A stretch of 64,000 nt of DNA from Brucella gallinifaecis. Its GTDB lineage: Bacteria; Pseudomonadota; Alphaproteobacteria; Rhizobiales; Rhizobiaceae. Below the pieces are notes generated by a model. The model had not been told where the DNA came from. It did no database searches and saw only the letters and a program-made list of their open reading frames with translations. Both the position numbers and the translations under genes were made by a program. Shown here piece after piece: positions 30,263-38,605 of the stretch. How positions within the stretch are numbered: the stretch's first letter is position 1; every line of letters begins with the position of its first letter. Location of the stretch: contig NZ_ML636801.1 in the NCBI RefSeq assembly GCF_006476605.1, positions 124,001 through 188,000 of the forward strand. The letters run 5' to 3'.

Positions 30263-30730
30263 ATGGCGACACTCGATAGCATCGACCGTAATATCATCCG
30301 ATGCCTGCGCCGTGACGGGCGCATGACCAATAGCCAGCTTGCAATTGAAGTTGGTCTTTCACAGTCAGCCTGTCTGCGGCGTGTGCAGATATTGGAGGAA
30401 AGCGGCGTTATTCGCGGCTATACGGCAATTGTCGGTTCATCGGATGGTGATGAACGGCTGGTTGCGATTGTTCGTATCACGCTGGACCGGCAGACGGAAG
30501 AATATCTCAATCGTTTTGAAGAAGCCGTGCGTCGTCATCCTGAAGTGCAGGAATGTTATCTGATGACGGGTGATGCGGATTATATCCTGCGGGTCGAGGC
30601 TGAAAATGCGGCTTCCTATGAAATTATTCATAAGGAAATCCTGTCGCGTTTGCCCGGTGTTGCCCGTATTCATTCGAGCTTTGCAATCCGCACAGTGCTC
30701 TTATCAAAAACGCCCGTTACGAGGGCGTAA
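30263..30730 (+). CDS. Lrp/AsnC family regulator of the alr-dadA operon
   Basis: 155-residue Lrp/AsnC protein. Residues 5-50 form the helix-turn-helix (NSQLAIEVGLSQSACLRRVQ) and residues about 70-150 the RAM ligand-binding domain (YLMTGDADYILRV). It is transcribed away from alr-dadA and most likely activates it in response to alanine, like DadR/BkdR-type regulators in other proteobacteria. A clear terminator follows within 4 bases. Confidence 0.88.
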   Translation: MATLDSIDRNIIRCLRRDGRMTNSQLAIEVGLSQSACLRRVQILEESGVIRGYTAIVGSSDGDERLVAIVRITLDRQTEEYLNRFEEAVRRHPEVQECYLMTGDADYILRVEAENAASYEIIHKEILSRLPGVARIHSSFAIRTVLLSKTPVTRA

Positions 30731-30733
30731 AAA

Positions 30734-30757
30734 AACCCGGCCTGAGCCGGGTTTTAT
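30734..30757 (+). terminator. Rho-independent terminator after the Lrp gene
   Basis: AACCCGGC-CTGA-GCCGGGTT followed by TTAT forms an 8-bp GC-rich stem right after the stop. The same hairpin recurs at 31843-31862. Confidence 0.85.
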
Positions 30758-30773
30758 AGATGTCTGATGCGCT

Positions 30774-30840
30774 CTAAATATTTGTTTTAACGCGCATCTT
30801 TGCCCGAAAACCGTTTCACACTTTTCGGGATGCGCTTTAA
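30774..30840. repeat. Repeat family R1, right part
   Basis: These 67 bases match 25501-25567 at all but two positions, but the left palindromic part is missing. Its terminal TTAA overlaps the stop codon of the outer-membrane protein gene (30837-30839). Confidence 0.8.
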
Positions 30841-31691
30841 TTGAACTCGTAGCGAAGACCTGCGCGAACCGTGTGGAGGTTGAACCCGTTATCATGGGCC
30901 TGTGTACCGGTTGCACCTGGTCCTACGGCGTTGCCATAAGGATTTGGATTGCGATCATCGGCGTCGTAACCATAGGCCTTGCCGCCATTGATACGCAGAT
31001 AGCGATAGCCAAGATCAAGTTTGAGTTGCTGGGTAAGATCATAGCTCACACCAGCCATCAGACCCATGGCAAAACGCCAGCTGTCAAGGCCCCCTTTGTC
31101 GCTGGTATATGTACAACCTGCGCAAACTTCGTGGGATTTGAAAGTGTCATAATTGACGTAAGCGGCACCAAGTCCTGCACCAAAATATGGTGTCAAGGCG
31201 CCCACTTTTGGCAAATCGACATAGGCATTAGCCATTGCTGTCCAGATATTTGCTGTCGATGAATCCTCATAGTGGCAATTGTCCAGAACAGGATTGAGGC
31301 CTTTGGAGGATTTGATATAGCTTGGGCAGTTGGTACGGCCTTTTATGCCTGCGCGGAAGAAATCCAGCGTTGCGTCTGCGCGGAACATTTCGTTGAAGCG
31401 ATAACCGACACCGACCCCGTAAGATGCGCCGCCTTTGAGCGTGAAATCATCATATTTGAAGGTGTCGTCAATGCCGCGCCAAGGCGGATCAAACTGATTC
31501 CAGAAAGCCCAGTCGCCATCTGTCTTGCTTTTGAAATTATAGCCAATATCGCCGCGAATATACCAGTTAGAGGCTGCTGGTGGCGCTACTACTACTGGCG
31601 GCTCTTCATAAATAATGTCAGCGGCTTTCGCGCCATTTGTAGCCACCAGCACACCAAATGATATGAGCGCTATTGCAGAAACATATCTCAT
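30837..31691 (-). CDS. Outer-membrane beta-barrel protein (Omp25/Omp31-like)
   Basis: 284-residue outer-membrane protein. A Sec signal peptide (MRYVSAIALISFGVL...GAKA) precedes ADIIYEEPPVV, the usual start of rhizobial small beta-barrels. Repeated aromatic strands (YIRGDIGYNF, YGVGVGYRF, LDLGYRYLRI) indicate an eight-stranded barrel, and the chain ends RYEFN. The start at 31691 follows GGAG; the frame is open to 31730. The final Asn and stop come from the abutting repeat edge; barrels usually end in Phe. Function beyond surface structure is unknown. Confidence 0.8.
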   Translation of the reverse strand: MRYVSAIALISFGVLVATNGAKAADIIYEEPPVVVAPPAASNWYIRGDIGYNFKSKTDGDWAFWNQFDPPWRGIDDTFKYDDFTLKGGASYGVGVGYRFNEMFRADATLDFFRAGIKGRTNCPSYIKSSKGLNPVLDNCHYEDSSTANIWTAMANAYVDLPKVGALTPYFGAGLGAAYVNYDTFKSHEVCAGCTYTSDKGGLDSWRFAMGLMAGVSYDLTQQLKLDLGYRYLRINGGKAYGYDADDRNPNPYGNAVGPGATGTQAHDNGFNLHTVRAGLRYEFN

Positions 31692-31819
31692 CAATCCAAC
31701 TCCAACCGAAAATAAATGCGGTTCTCGCACCGTTAGTTGATCATGGTAAATGAATATGCTTAAGCGAAGGTTACTTTTTATGAGTGAGTGCTAAACTTAA
31801 AAGTGTGTCCGGCAGCGTT

Positions 31820-31862
31820 TGGCCCGGTTCTTTTGCAAAAGAAACCCGGCCTGAGCCGGGTT
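31820..31862 (-). terminator. Terminator after lldD
   Basis: On the minus strand AACCCGGC pairs with GCCGGGTT (31843-31862), followed by TCTTTT. A further segment (31820-31835) can pair with the distal arm, giving an alternative longer hairpin. The core hairpin is identical to the one at 30734-30753. Confidence 0.75.
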
Positions 31863-31887
31863 ATGCAATTTTCAATTGAAATTAGTT

Positions 31888-33036
31888 TCAATCAAAATTC
31901 ATGGCGTGGATGATTGAGTGGTCTATATCATTAATATCCCGCTTGCCGCAAAGCGCCATGGTAATGTCGAGTTCCTTACGAATGATCTCGAGTGCCAGCG
32001 AGACGCCTTCCTTGCCCATCGCACCAAGTCCATAAAGGAACGGCCGCCCGATGAATACGCCTTGTGCGCCGAGTGCACGGGCCTTGAGGACATCCTGACC
32101 TGAGCGTATGCCGCCATCCATATGCACTTCGATCTTGTCGCCAACGGCATCAACAATCGGCTTGAGCATTGAGATGGACGAGACTGCACCATCGAGCTGA
32201 CGACCGCCGTGATTGGAGACGATGATTGCATCTGCGCCGGATTTTGCAGCCATTTTTGCATCTTCAACGTCGAGAATGCCCTTGAGGATCAGCTTGCCGC
32301 CCCATTGCTCCTTGATCCATGCAACATCATTCCAGTTCAGCTTTGGATCAAACTGCTCTGCTGTCCAGGAGGAAAGCGAAGACAGATCGGTGACGTTTTT
32401 CGCGTGGCCGGCAATGTTGCGGAAGGTGCGGCGCTGCGTGCCTAACATGCCCAGGCACCAGGCGGGGCGGGTTGCCATCTGCCAGATGTGCTTTGGTGTG
32501 AATTTCGGTGGCGCTGAAAGTCCGTTGCGCAGATCTTTATGGCGTTGTCCAAGAATCTGAAGATCAAGGGTCAGTACCAGAGCTGAACAGCCTGCGGCTT
32601 TCGCACGGCTGATCAGGTTTTTGACAAATTCGCGGTCTTTCATCACATAAAGCTGAAACCAGAACGGCTTTTTGGTTACGGATGCCACGTCTTCGATCGA
32701 GCAGATGCTCATGGTTGAGAGGGTGAAAGGAACCCCGGCTTCTTCGGCAGCCTGTGCCGCCAGCATTTCACCATCAGCATGCTGCATGCCGGTGAGACCT
32801 GTCGGGGCAAGGGCTACTGGCATTGAGACCTTTTCACCGATCATTGTTGTTTCAAGCGAGCGATTGGTCATGTCAACCAGAATGCGCTGGCGCAGCTTGA
32901 TTTTCGCAAAGTCGGATTCGTTGGCGCGATATGTCGATTCGGTCCATGCGCCTGAATCTGCATAATCGAAGAACATTTTGGGCACACGGCGTTTGGCCAA
33001 TCGCTTCAGATCCGCGATTTCAACGATTTTGGGCAT
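31888..33036 (-). CDS. lldD: L-lactate dehydrogenase (FMN-dependent)
   Basis: FMN alpha-hydroxy-acid dehydrogenase, 382 residues, oxidising L-lactate to pyruvate at the inner membrane with electrons going to quinone. Landmarks are FDYADSGAWTE near the N-terminus, ILKGILDVEDA (FMN-contacting Lys) and SNHGGRQLDGA with the catalytic His and Arg. C-terminal DGGIRSGQDVLKARALGA binds the FMN phosphate. It stands alone with its own terminator. Close relatives can oxidise mandelate or glycolate, but length and motifs favour LldD. Confidence 0.9.
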   Translation of the reverse strand: MPKIVEIADLKRLAKRRVPKMFFDYADSGAWTESTYRANESDFAKIKLRQRILVDMTNRSLETTMIGEKVSMPVALAPTGLTGMQHADGEMLAAQAAEEAGVPFTLSTMSICSIEDVASVTKKPFWFQLYVMKDREFVKNLISRAKAAGCSALVLTLDLQILGQRHKDLRNGLSAPPKFTPKHIWQMATRPAWCLGMLGTQRRTFRNIAGHAKNVTDLSSLSSWTAEQFDPKLNWNDVAWIKEQWGGKLILKGILDVEDAKMAAKSGADAIIVSNHGGRQLDGAVSSISMLKPIVDAVGDKIEVHMDGGIRSGQDVLKARALGAQGVFIGRPFLYGLGAMGKEGVSLALEIIRKELDITMALCGKRDINDIDHSIIHAMNFD

Positions 33037-33106
33037 TCTCCACCTTTGTGGTCAGTTTTGTTTACCAGTCGCATGAAGGATTGTGTAACCGAAATCAAGA
33101 GCTAAA

Positions 33107-33197
33107 GCATGTCGCGGAAAAGTGGGAACCGGTTTTCTGATAATGACATGCGTAAAAACAAAAAGTTGAAGCATTTTGTATGAACAGAATAAAATGC
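33107..33197. repeat. Rhizobial palindromic repeat (family R2)
   Basis: GCATGTC (33107-33113) and GACATGC (33145-33151) bracket a GGAAAAGTGGGAACCGGTTTTC core. A second pair, GCATTTT and AAAATGC (33171-33197), follows. I recall near-identical sequences between genes in several Rhizobiales. It occupies the middle of the 330-base gap between lldD and the YdeP-like gene; otherwise I see only AT-rich upstream sequence there. Confidence 0.65.
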
Positions 33198-33366
33198 ATC
33201 ACGCTTTAAAGGATGATCTGCTACAGTTTGCTCCCGGTTATTTGATCCCATGTCGCTTTCAATTATACTATCAGGTGGTTTTGTGGCTGAGATGTTGATG
33301 CCATATGTTATCGGGTAAAGAATGTGTTGCGCCGTTTACGGCTACAATCCGGGCGAGGATAGAAAA

Positions 33367-35679
33367 ATGAGCAAATCTCATGACACCGGGTTTATCGGTA
33401 AAAAGTCCAGTGCTGCAGGTGGGTGGGGTGCATTGAAAAGCTGCGGCAAGCAATTGCTGGCCAGCGGTGCGCCTTTGACGGGCGCACGCGCACTTTTCAA
33501 AGCCAATCAGCCTGACGGTTTTGATTGCCCGGGTTGTGCATGGGGTGATCCCGAGCATGGTTCTTCCTTTGAATTTTGTGAAAATGGTGTGAAAGCCGTT
33601 GCATGGGAAGCCACGGAACGGCGCACAACGCCAAAATTCTTCACCGAACACAGGGTTTCCGAATTACGTTCATGGACGGATTATGCGCTGGAAAATACGG
33701 GTCGTCTGACGCATCCGATGCGCTATAATGCGCAGACAGATAAATATGAAGCTGTTGAATGGGATGAGGCTTTTGCCTCTATCGGAAAGATTTTAAAGAG
33801 CTTTGATACGCCTGATCGGGTCGAGTTCTATACATCGGGCCGCGCTTCCAATGAGGCAGCATTTCTTTATCAGCTTTTTGTGCGTGCCTATGGCACCAAT
33901 AATTTTCCAGACTGCTCTAATATGTGCCATGAAGCGAGTGGTGTTGCGCTGACGCAAGCGGTTGGTGTGGGCAAGGGAACGGTTCTGCTGGAAGATTTTG
34001 AGCATGCGGATGCGATTTTCGTTGTTGGCCAGAATCCCGGCACCAATCATCCGCGTATGCTCGGCGATCTCAGACGCGCGGCGGAGCGTGGCGCGAAGAT
34101 TGTGGTTTTCAATCCTGTGCGCGAGCGTGGTCTGGAGCGGTTCTCTGATCCGCAGAACAAGCTTGAAATGATGCATGGCGGCAGCGAGGCGATTGCCAGC
34201 GATTATTATCAGCCGCGTCTTGGCGGTGATCTGGCGGCTTTTCGCGGCATGGCAAAGGCGGTATTTGCCGCTGATGATGCCGCACTTGCAGCAGGCAGGC
34301 CGTCAGTGCTTGATCGGGAATTCCTGGCGCAGCATACGGCAGAGTTTGAAGCCTATCGCAAAGCCGTTGATGCGACATCATGGGAGGCGATAGAAGACCA
34401 GTCCGGCCTGCTTCGTCAGTCGCTTGAACATGCGGCACGGATCTATATGCAGGCCGGTAAAGTCATCTGCACATGGGCGATGGGTGTTACGCAGCATCGT
34501 CATTCGGTGAGCATCATTCGTGAAATCACCAATTTCATGCTGCTGCGCGGCAATATCGGCAAGCAGGGGGCTGGCCTGTGCCCTGTGCGCGGACATTCGA
34601 ATGTGCAGGGTGATCGTACAGTCGGTATCAATGAAAATCCGTCATCGGCATTTCTTGATGCTTTGGAAAAAGAGTTTGCTTTCAAAGCGCCACGCAAGCC
34701 GGGGCACAATGTTTTAGGCGCTATTGGCGCCATGCTTGACGGGTCTGCAAAGGCTTTTATCGGTCTTGGCGGTAATTTTGCACGCGCTACACCGGATAGT
34801 CCGATGATTGCCAGAGCATTGTCCAGCCAGCGATTGACTGTGCATATTGCAACCAAGCTCAATCATTCACATCTTTTGCCGGGCGAGGATTCATTCATTC
34901 TCCCCTGTCTTGGCCGTACCGAGATTGATCTTAATTCCAAAGGCGTTGCACAGATTGTTACGGTTGAAGATTCCATGAGCATGGTTCATGGATCGGGCGG
35001 TATCAACCGTCCGGCATCGCCGCTTCTGCGTTCGGAAGTTGCAATCATTGCCGGCATGGCCAATGCAACCCTTGGGGCAAAGCCGGTTGACTGGCTGGCT
35101 CTTGCGGATAATTATGATCTGATCCGCGATCATATTGCACGGGTTCTGCCTGATTTTTATGATTTTAATGAGCGTGTGCGGGTGCCGCGCGGTTTTCACT
35201 TGCGTAATGCGGCGCGTGAACTGGAATGGCGCACGCCAGCGGGCAAGGCGACTTTCTGGAGCGGGCCGCTGCCTGAAGCCATCGAGCATCAGCAGGCGCG
35301 CGGGATGCCGGGACGATATGTGCTGCAAACCTTTCGCAGTCATGACCAGTATAATACGACAATTTACGGTATGGATGACCGTTATCGCGGTGTTTATGGT
35401 GAAAGACAGGTTGTTTTCATGAACCCTGCCGATATGTCGGATATTGGTGTCAGCGCTGGGGATCGCGCTGATATTATTGGTGATTTCAATGACGGGATTG
35501 AGCGTATCGCGCGTAATTTCCGTTTTGTGCCTTATGATATTCCGCGTGGCTGTATTGCCGGTTATTATCCTGAAATGAATGTGCTGGTACCGATTGGCAG
35601 TGCAGGCGAAGGCAGCGACACACCGACTTCCAAATCGGTCATTGTTTCGTTTCGTCCTTTGCAGGCAGCCGCTGCCTGA
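33367..35679 (+). CDS. FdhF/YdeP family molybdopterin oxidoreductase
   Basis: Molybdopterin oxidoreductase of the FdhF/YdeP type, 770 residues. Cys54, Cys57 and Cys71 (DCPGCAWG...FEFCENG) form the N-terminal cysteine cluster. Central VVGQNPGTNHPRML and the C-terminal SHDQYNTTIYGMDDRYRG are typical of the YdeP subgroup. E. coli YdeP is linked to acid resistance and the substrate is unknown. No Tat signal is seen, so it is cytoplasmic. The start MSKSHDTGF at 33367 follows CGAGGAT. The next gene overlaps its stop by TGATG. Confidence 0.88.
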   Translation: MSKSHDTGFIGKKSSAAGGWGALKSCGKQLLASGAPLTGARALFKANQPDGFDCPGCAWGDPEHGSSFEFCENGVKAVAWEATERRTTPKFFTEHRVSELRSWTDYALENTGRLTHPMRYNAQTDKYEAVEWDEAFASIGKILKSFDTPDRVEFYTSGRASNEAAFLYQLFVRAYGTNNFPDCSNMCHEASGVALTQAVGVGKGTVLLEDFEHADAIFVVGQNPGTNHPRMLGDLRRAAERGAKIVVFNPVRERGLERFSDPQNKLEMMHGGSEAIASDYYQPRLGGDLAAFRGMAKAVFAADDAALAAGRPSVLDREFLAQHTAEFEAYRKAVDATSWEAIEDQSGLLRQSLEHAARIYMQAGKVICTWAMGVTQHRHSVSIIREITNFMLLRGNIGKQGAGLCPVRGHSNVQGDRTVGINENPSSAFLDALEKEFAFKAPRKPGHNVLGAIGAMLDGSAKAFIGLGGNFARATPDSPMIARALSSQRLTVHIATKLNHSHLLPGEDSFILPCLGRTEIDLNSKGVAQIVTVEDSMSMVHGSGGINRPASPLLRSEVAIIAGMANATLGAKPVDWLALADNYDLIRDHIARVLPDFYDFNERVRVPRGFHLRNAARELEWRTPAGKATFWSGPLPEAIEHQQARGMPGRYVLQTFRSHDQYNTTIYGMDDRYRGVYGERQVVFMNPADMSDIGVSAGDRADIIGDFNDGIERIARNFRFVPYDIPRGCIAGYYPEMNVLVPIGSAGEGSDTPTSKSVIVSFRPLQAAAA

Positions 35680-35972
35680 TGGAGGAAGCTCAATATCTGG
35701 CCTTTGTTGATGCGCTGGAAGGGCAGTCGGGTAAGATCTCGCGACTAGGCGCAGGGATCATTGCGGCTCTGGCGCTTGAGATTGCAGCCGATAGCCGGAG
35801 CTTTGCGCGAATATTCGGGGTGGCTCATGCTCTTGTATTGCGCGAGCTTGTGGTGCTTGGTGCAAAAGACGGTTATATCCGCATCCGGCAAAGGGATGAG
35901 AGGACGCAGCGCACACGTTATGAGTTGAATGGAGCCGGTGTCCGGCTCGTGGAAGAAACGCACTCTAATTAA
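35679..35972 (+). CDS. Small winged-helix-like protein coupled to the YdeP gene
   Basis: 97-residue protein of no family I can name. Its start overlaps the molybdoenzyme stop (TGATG), which is strong evidence that it is real and co-translated. The first 60 residues are Ala/Leu-rich helices (SRLGAGIIAALALEIAADS); residues 65-92 (DGYIRIRQRDERTQRTRYEL) look like a basic wing, as in MarR-type winged helices. It could be a regulator or an assembly partner of the molybdoenzyme. The TA-bounded element starts 24 bases after it. Confidence 0.65.
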   Translation: MEEAQYLAFVDALEGQSGKISRLGAGIIAALALEIAADSRSFARIFGVAHALVLRELVVLGAKDGYIRIRQRDERTQRTRYELNGAGVRLVEETHSN

Positions 35973-35995
35973 TTTTATTTATGGCGCTTCCAATT

Positions 35996-36266
35996 TAGGG
36001 TCAGGACTCATTAATTTGACGGGAATGGTGTGAGGCCATCCGTTCGGATTTGATAAGAAAAGGCGAAGGAAATGTGGTTCATTTTCAAGCCTTTTCGACG
36101 AAGTAGGCCGGACGGATGGGCCACATCCTTCGGACATCGAAATGACTTGGCGATCTGCTGCGTCGAGCCGCTCAACCGGGGGACCCCCCCCGGTCCTCAC
36201 GTCTCTCCTAGCATAGTCTTCTCATTTCAGATGCCATTCTCATCAAATTAATGGGTCCTGACCCTA
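35996..36266 (+). mobile_element. TA-bounded MITE-like element, copy A
   Basis: Terminal inverted repeats GGGTCAGGACTCATTAATTT and, at the other end, its near-exact complement extend for about 31 bases with three mismatches. TA stands at each outer edge, the target duplication made by IS630/Tc1-mariner transposases. The roughly 270-base interior has no conserved coding frame. An inverted copy with clear similarity along its length lies at 60759-61040. The element fills most of the 381-base gap 35973-36353. Confidence 0.8.
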
Positions 36267-36353
36267 ACTGTTTCTAGCCTTGATCCTAAATCTGTTTATA
36301 AAGCCTGTTATCGGGGGCATCCTTCAGGTTGCATCCTCTGTGCGAATAAACCA

Positions 36354-37514
36354 GTGAGATTCGTTTTAATGACCTCAGGAAATTTTCCTCTTGTTCATGT
36401 CATGCAAGGGCTGTGCAAAAGAGTTGCCAGCATTGTTATTGCCATGACAGCGGTTCTTGCTGCCGGCCTTGTGGCCCGTGCAGAAATGAGCGGTATCATC
36501 CCGGTCGCAGTGATGGAAAGCAAGCTGGTTGATTACCAGCCGCAATTGACCTTGTCTGGCGCGATTGCAGCCCGCTCGCTGGTCAATGTATCCTTTCGCC
36601 TGAATGGTCAGGTTACTGAGCGCATGGCCGAAATTGGCCAGCATGTTGACAAGGGCGCAATTCTTGCGCGTATCGACAATGCCGAGCAGCAAGCCAATAT
36701 GCGTGTTGCACAGGCATCGCTGGATGCTGCGAATGCGCAGCTTGTGCAGGCGGAGGCGAGTTTTAAACGTCAGCGGGTCTTGTTGGAGCAGGGGTTTACG
36801 ACACGCAGCCAATTTGATCAGGCGCAACAGGTTTTGCGCACGGCTGAAAGCATGCTCGAAAATGCACAAAGCCAGCTTGGCAACGCGCGTGATGAGCTGT
36901 CCTATACGCAACTTCATGCGCCTGTATCGGGTGTCGTGACTGCCCGCAATATCGAAACGGGGCAGGTGGTGCAGGCAGCCCAGACGGCTTTCTCGATTGC
37001 GGAGGATGGTCCGCGTGATGCAATTTTTGATGTTCAGGAAACCCTTGTGAACCATGCCAGAATTGGAATGGATGTAACTTTGGCCCTGTTGTCGGATGAC
37101 ACGGTTCAGGCTGAAGGGAAAATTCGCGAAATATCACCCGTTGTCGATGCACGTACTGGCACAGTGCGGGTCAAGGTTGGCATTGCCGATACACCAGAGC
37201 AAATGGCGCTTGGTGCGATTGTAACAGGCACGGTGCATATGGGTCATCAGCAGGTTTTTGTGCTGCCATGGAGCGTATTGACTTCAGATACCGGGACTTC
37301 AGATGCGGGGCATATGGCTGTCTGGCGGGTCGCAAAAGATACAAAGATTGCCACTCTTGTTCCGGTTGCAGTTCTGGCTTTTGAAAAAGAGCGGGTCATC
37401 GTCACATCCGGCCTGAATGAAGGCGAACTGATTGTCACAAAGGGAGCACAAATGCTGCGTTCGGGTGCTCAGACACAGATTGTTCAGGGGTTTGGGGAAG
37501 AGGCTGCTGAATGA
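36354..37514 (+). CDS. RND efflux periplasmic adaptor (first of two)
   Basis: HlyD/AcrA-type membrane-fusion protein, up to 386 residues, linking an inner-membrane RND pump to an outer-membrane channel. A signal peptide is centred on VASIVIAMTAVLAAGLVARA. The lipoyl half FRLNGQVTERMAEIGQHVDKG and the Gln/Ala-rich coiled coil (about residues 105-180) follow. The start is uncertain: GTG at 36354, ATG at 36369 and ATG at 36402 are all in frame without a good ribosome site; 36402 gives the neatest signal peptide. It overlaps the next adaptor by ATGA. Confidence 0.82.
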   Translation: MRFVLMTSGNFPLVHVMQGLCKRVASIVIAMTAVLAAGLVARAEMSGIIPVAVMESKLVDYQPQLTLSGAIAARSLVNVSFRLNGQVTERMAEIGQHVDKGAILARIDNAEQQANMRVAQASLDAANAQLVQAEASFKRQRVLLEQGFTTRSQFDQAQQVLRTAESMLENAQSQLGNARDELSYTQLHAPVSGVVTARNIETGQVVQAAQTAFSIAEDGPRDAIFDVQETLVNHARIGMDVTLALLSDDTVQAEGKIREISPVVDARTGTVRVKVGIADTPEQMALGAIVTGTVHMGHQQVFVLPWSVLTSDTGTSDAGHMAVWRVAKDTKIATLVPVAVLAFEKERVIVTSGLNEGELIVTKGAQMLRSGAQTQIVQGFGEEAAE

Positions 37515-38605
37515 AACTGGCGATGATTTTCTGGCGCCGTCTGGCCATGGCTTCTCTGCTTATCACGCTTGCAGCCTGTGGCAAGGATGACGGGCAGACA
37601 GAGCAGGCCCAAGCCATTCGCCCTGTACTCTATATGGTTGTCACACCCAAACCTGCCATGCAGACCAGTTTTGCAGGGACGATTGAGCCGCGTTATTCGA
37701 CCGATCTTGCCTTTCGGGTGCTTGGCCGCATTATAGAACGTCCGGTTAATGTGGGCGATCTTGTCAGCAAAGACCAGATGGTTGCGATGATCGATCCCGC
37801 AACGCTTGATCTTCTGGTGCAGTCGGCACGGGCAGATCTTGCCAGCGCACAAGCGCAATTTGCCAATGCATCTGCCAGTGAAGAGCGGTTGCGTATCCTG
37901 CTTGAAGGGAACAATATTTCGCAGGCCGATTATGATGCGGCCAAGCAGTCGCGTGACAGTGCGCAGGCAGGGCTTGAGAAGGCCAAAGCAGGTTTACGCA
38001 AAGCACAGGATCAGCGCCTCTATGCTGTTTTAAGCCCGGATTTTGACGGGGTGATTTCTGCAATCCATGCAGAAGTGGGGCAGGTCGTGGCAGCCGGACA
38101 AGCTGTGATGACGGTCGCAAGGCCCGATATTCGTGAGGCCGTTCTTGATATTCCTGACCGTATGACGGATTATTTTGTGGTTGATACACCGTTCAGGGTT
38201 CAGTTGCAGGCGGATCCCGGCGTGACAGGGCAGGGCAGAGTGCGTGAAGTTGCACCACAGGCTGATGCGCAAACCCGTACACGGCGCGTTCGTATTGCAC
38301 TGGATAAGCCGCCGCAAGGTTTCCGGCTTGGCGCTACCATTCGTGCAGGGCTTGCAAGAGCGGAAGAAAACCATGTGCTGTTGCCAATACAGGCTTTGTT
38401 TGAAAAAGACGGCAAAACAGCAATCTGGCTCGTTGATCCCAAAACACAGACCGTAAAGCTTCAGGATATTAAGATTGTCGAACGGCGCGGTGATGGCTTT
38501 ATCGCCAGCAATGTTGAAGCAGGCAGCTATATCGTCACCGCAGGCGTGAATGCGCTGAAAGACGGACAGAAAGTCCGCCTTGACAAGAAAGGAAGCGGCC
38601 TGTGA
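37511..38605 (+). CDS. RND efflux periplasmic adaptor lipoprotein (second of two)
   Basis: Second membrane-fusion protein, 364 residues. Unlike its partner it has a lipobox (LITLAAC, Cys23), so it should be anchored to the inner membrane by lipid. The lipoyl segment FRVLGRIIERPVNVGDLVSKD and an alpha-hairpin (about 95-165) follow. It overlaps both neighbours by four bases. Two different adaptors before one pump resemble Pseudomonas TriAB-TriC, where both are needed. Confidence 0.86.
   Translation: MKLAMIFWRRLAMASLLITLAACGKDDGQTEQAQAIRPVLYMVVTPKPAMQTSFAGTIEPRYSTDLAFRVLGRIIERPVNVGDLVSKDQMVAMIDPATLDLLVQSARADLASAQAQFANASASEERLRILLEGNNISQADYDAAKQSRDSAQAGLEKAKAGLRKAQDQRLYAVLSPDFDGVISAIHAEVGQVVAAGQAVMTVARPDIREAVLDIPDRMTDYFVVDTPFRVQLQADPGVTGQGRVREVAPQADAQTRTRRVRIALDKPPQGFRLGATIRAGLARAEENHVLLPIQALFEKDGKTAIWLVDPKTQTVKLQDIKIVERRGDGFIASNVEAGSYIVTAGVNALKDGQKVRLDKKGSGL

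Noticed and set aside
36058-36095. AAAAGGC/GCCTTTT hairpin inside element copy A as a functional RNA
   Set aside because: The pairing is broken in copy B (the second arm reads GACTTTA), with no compensating change.
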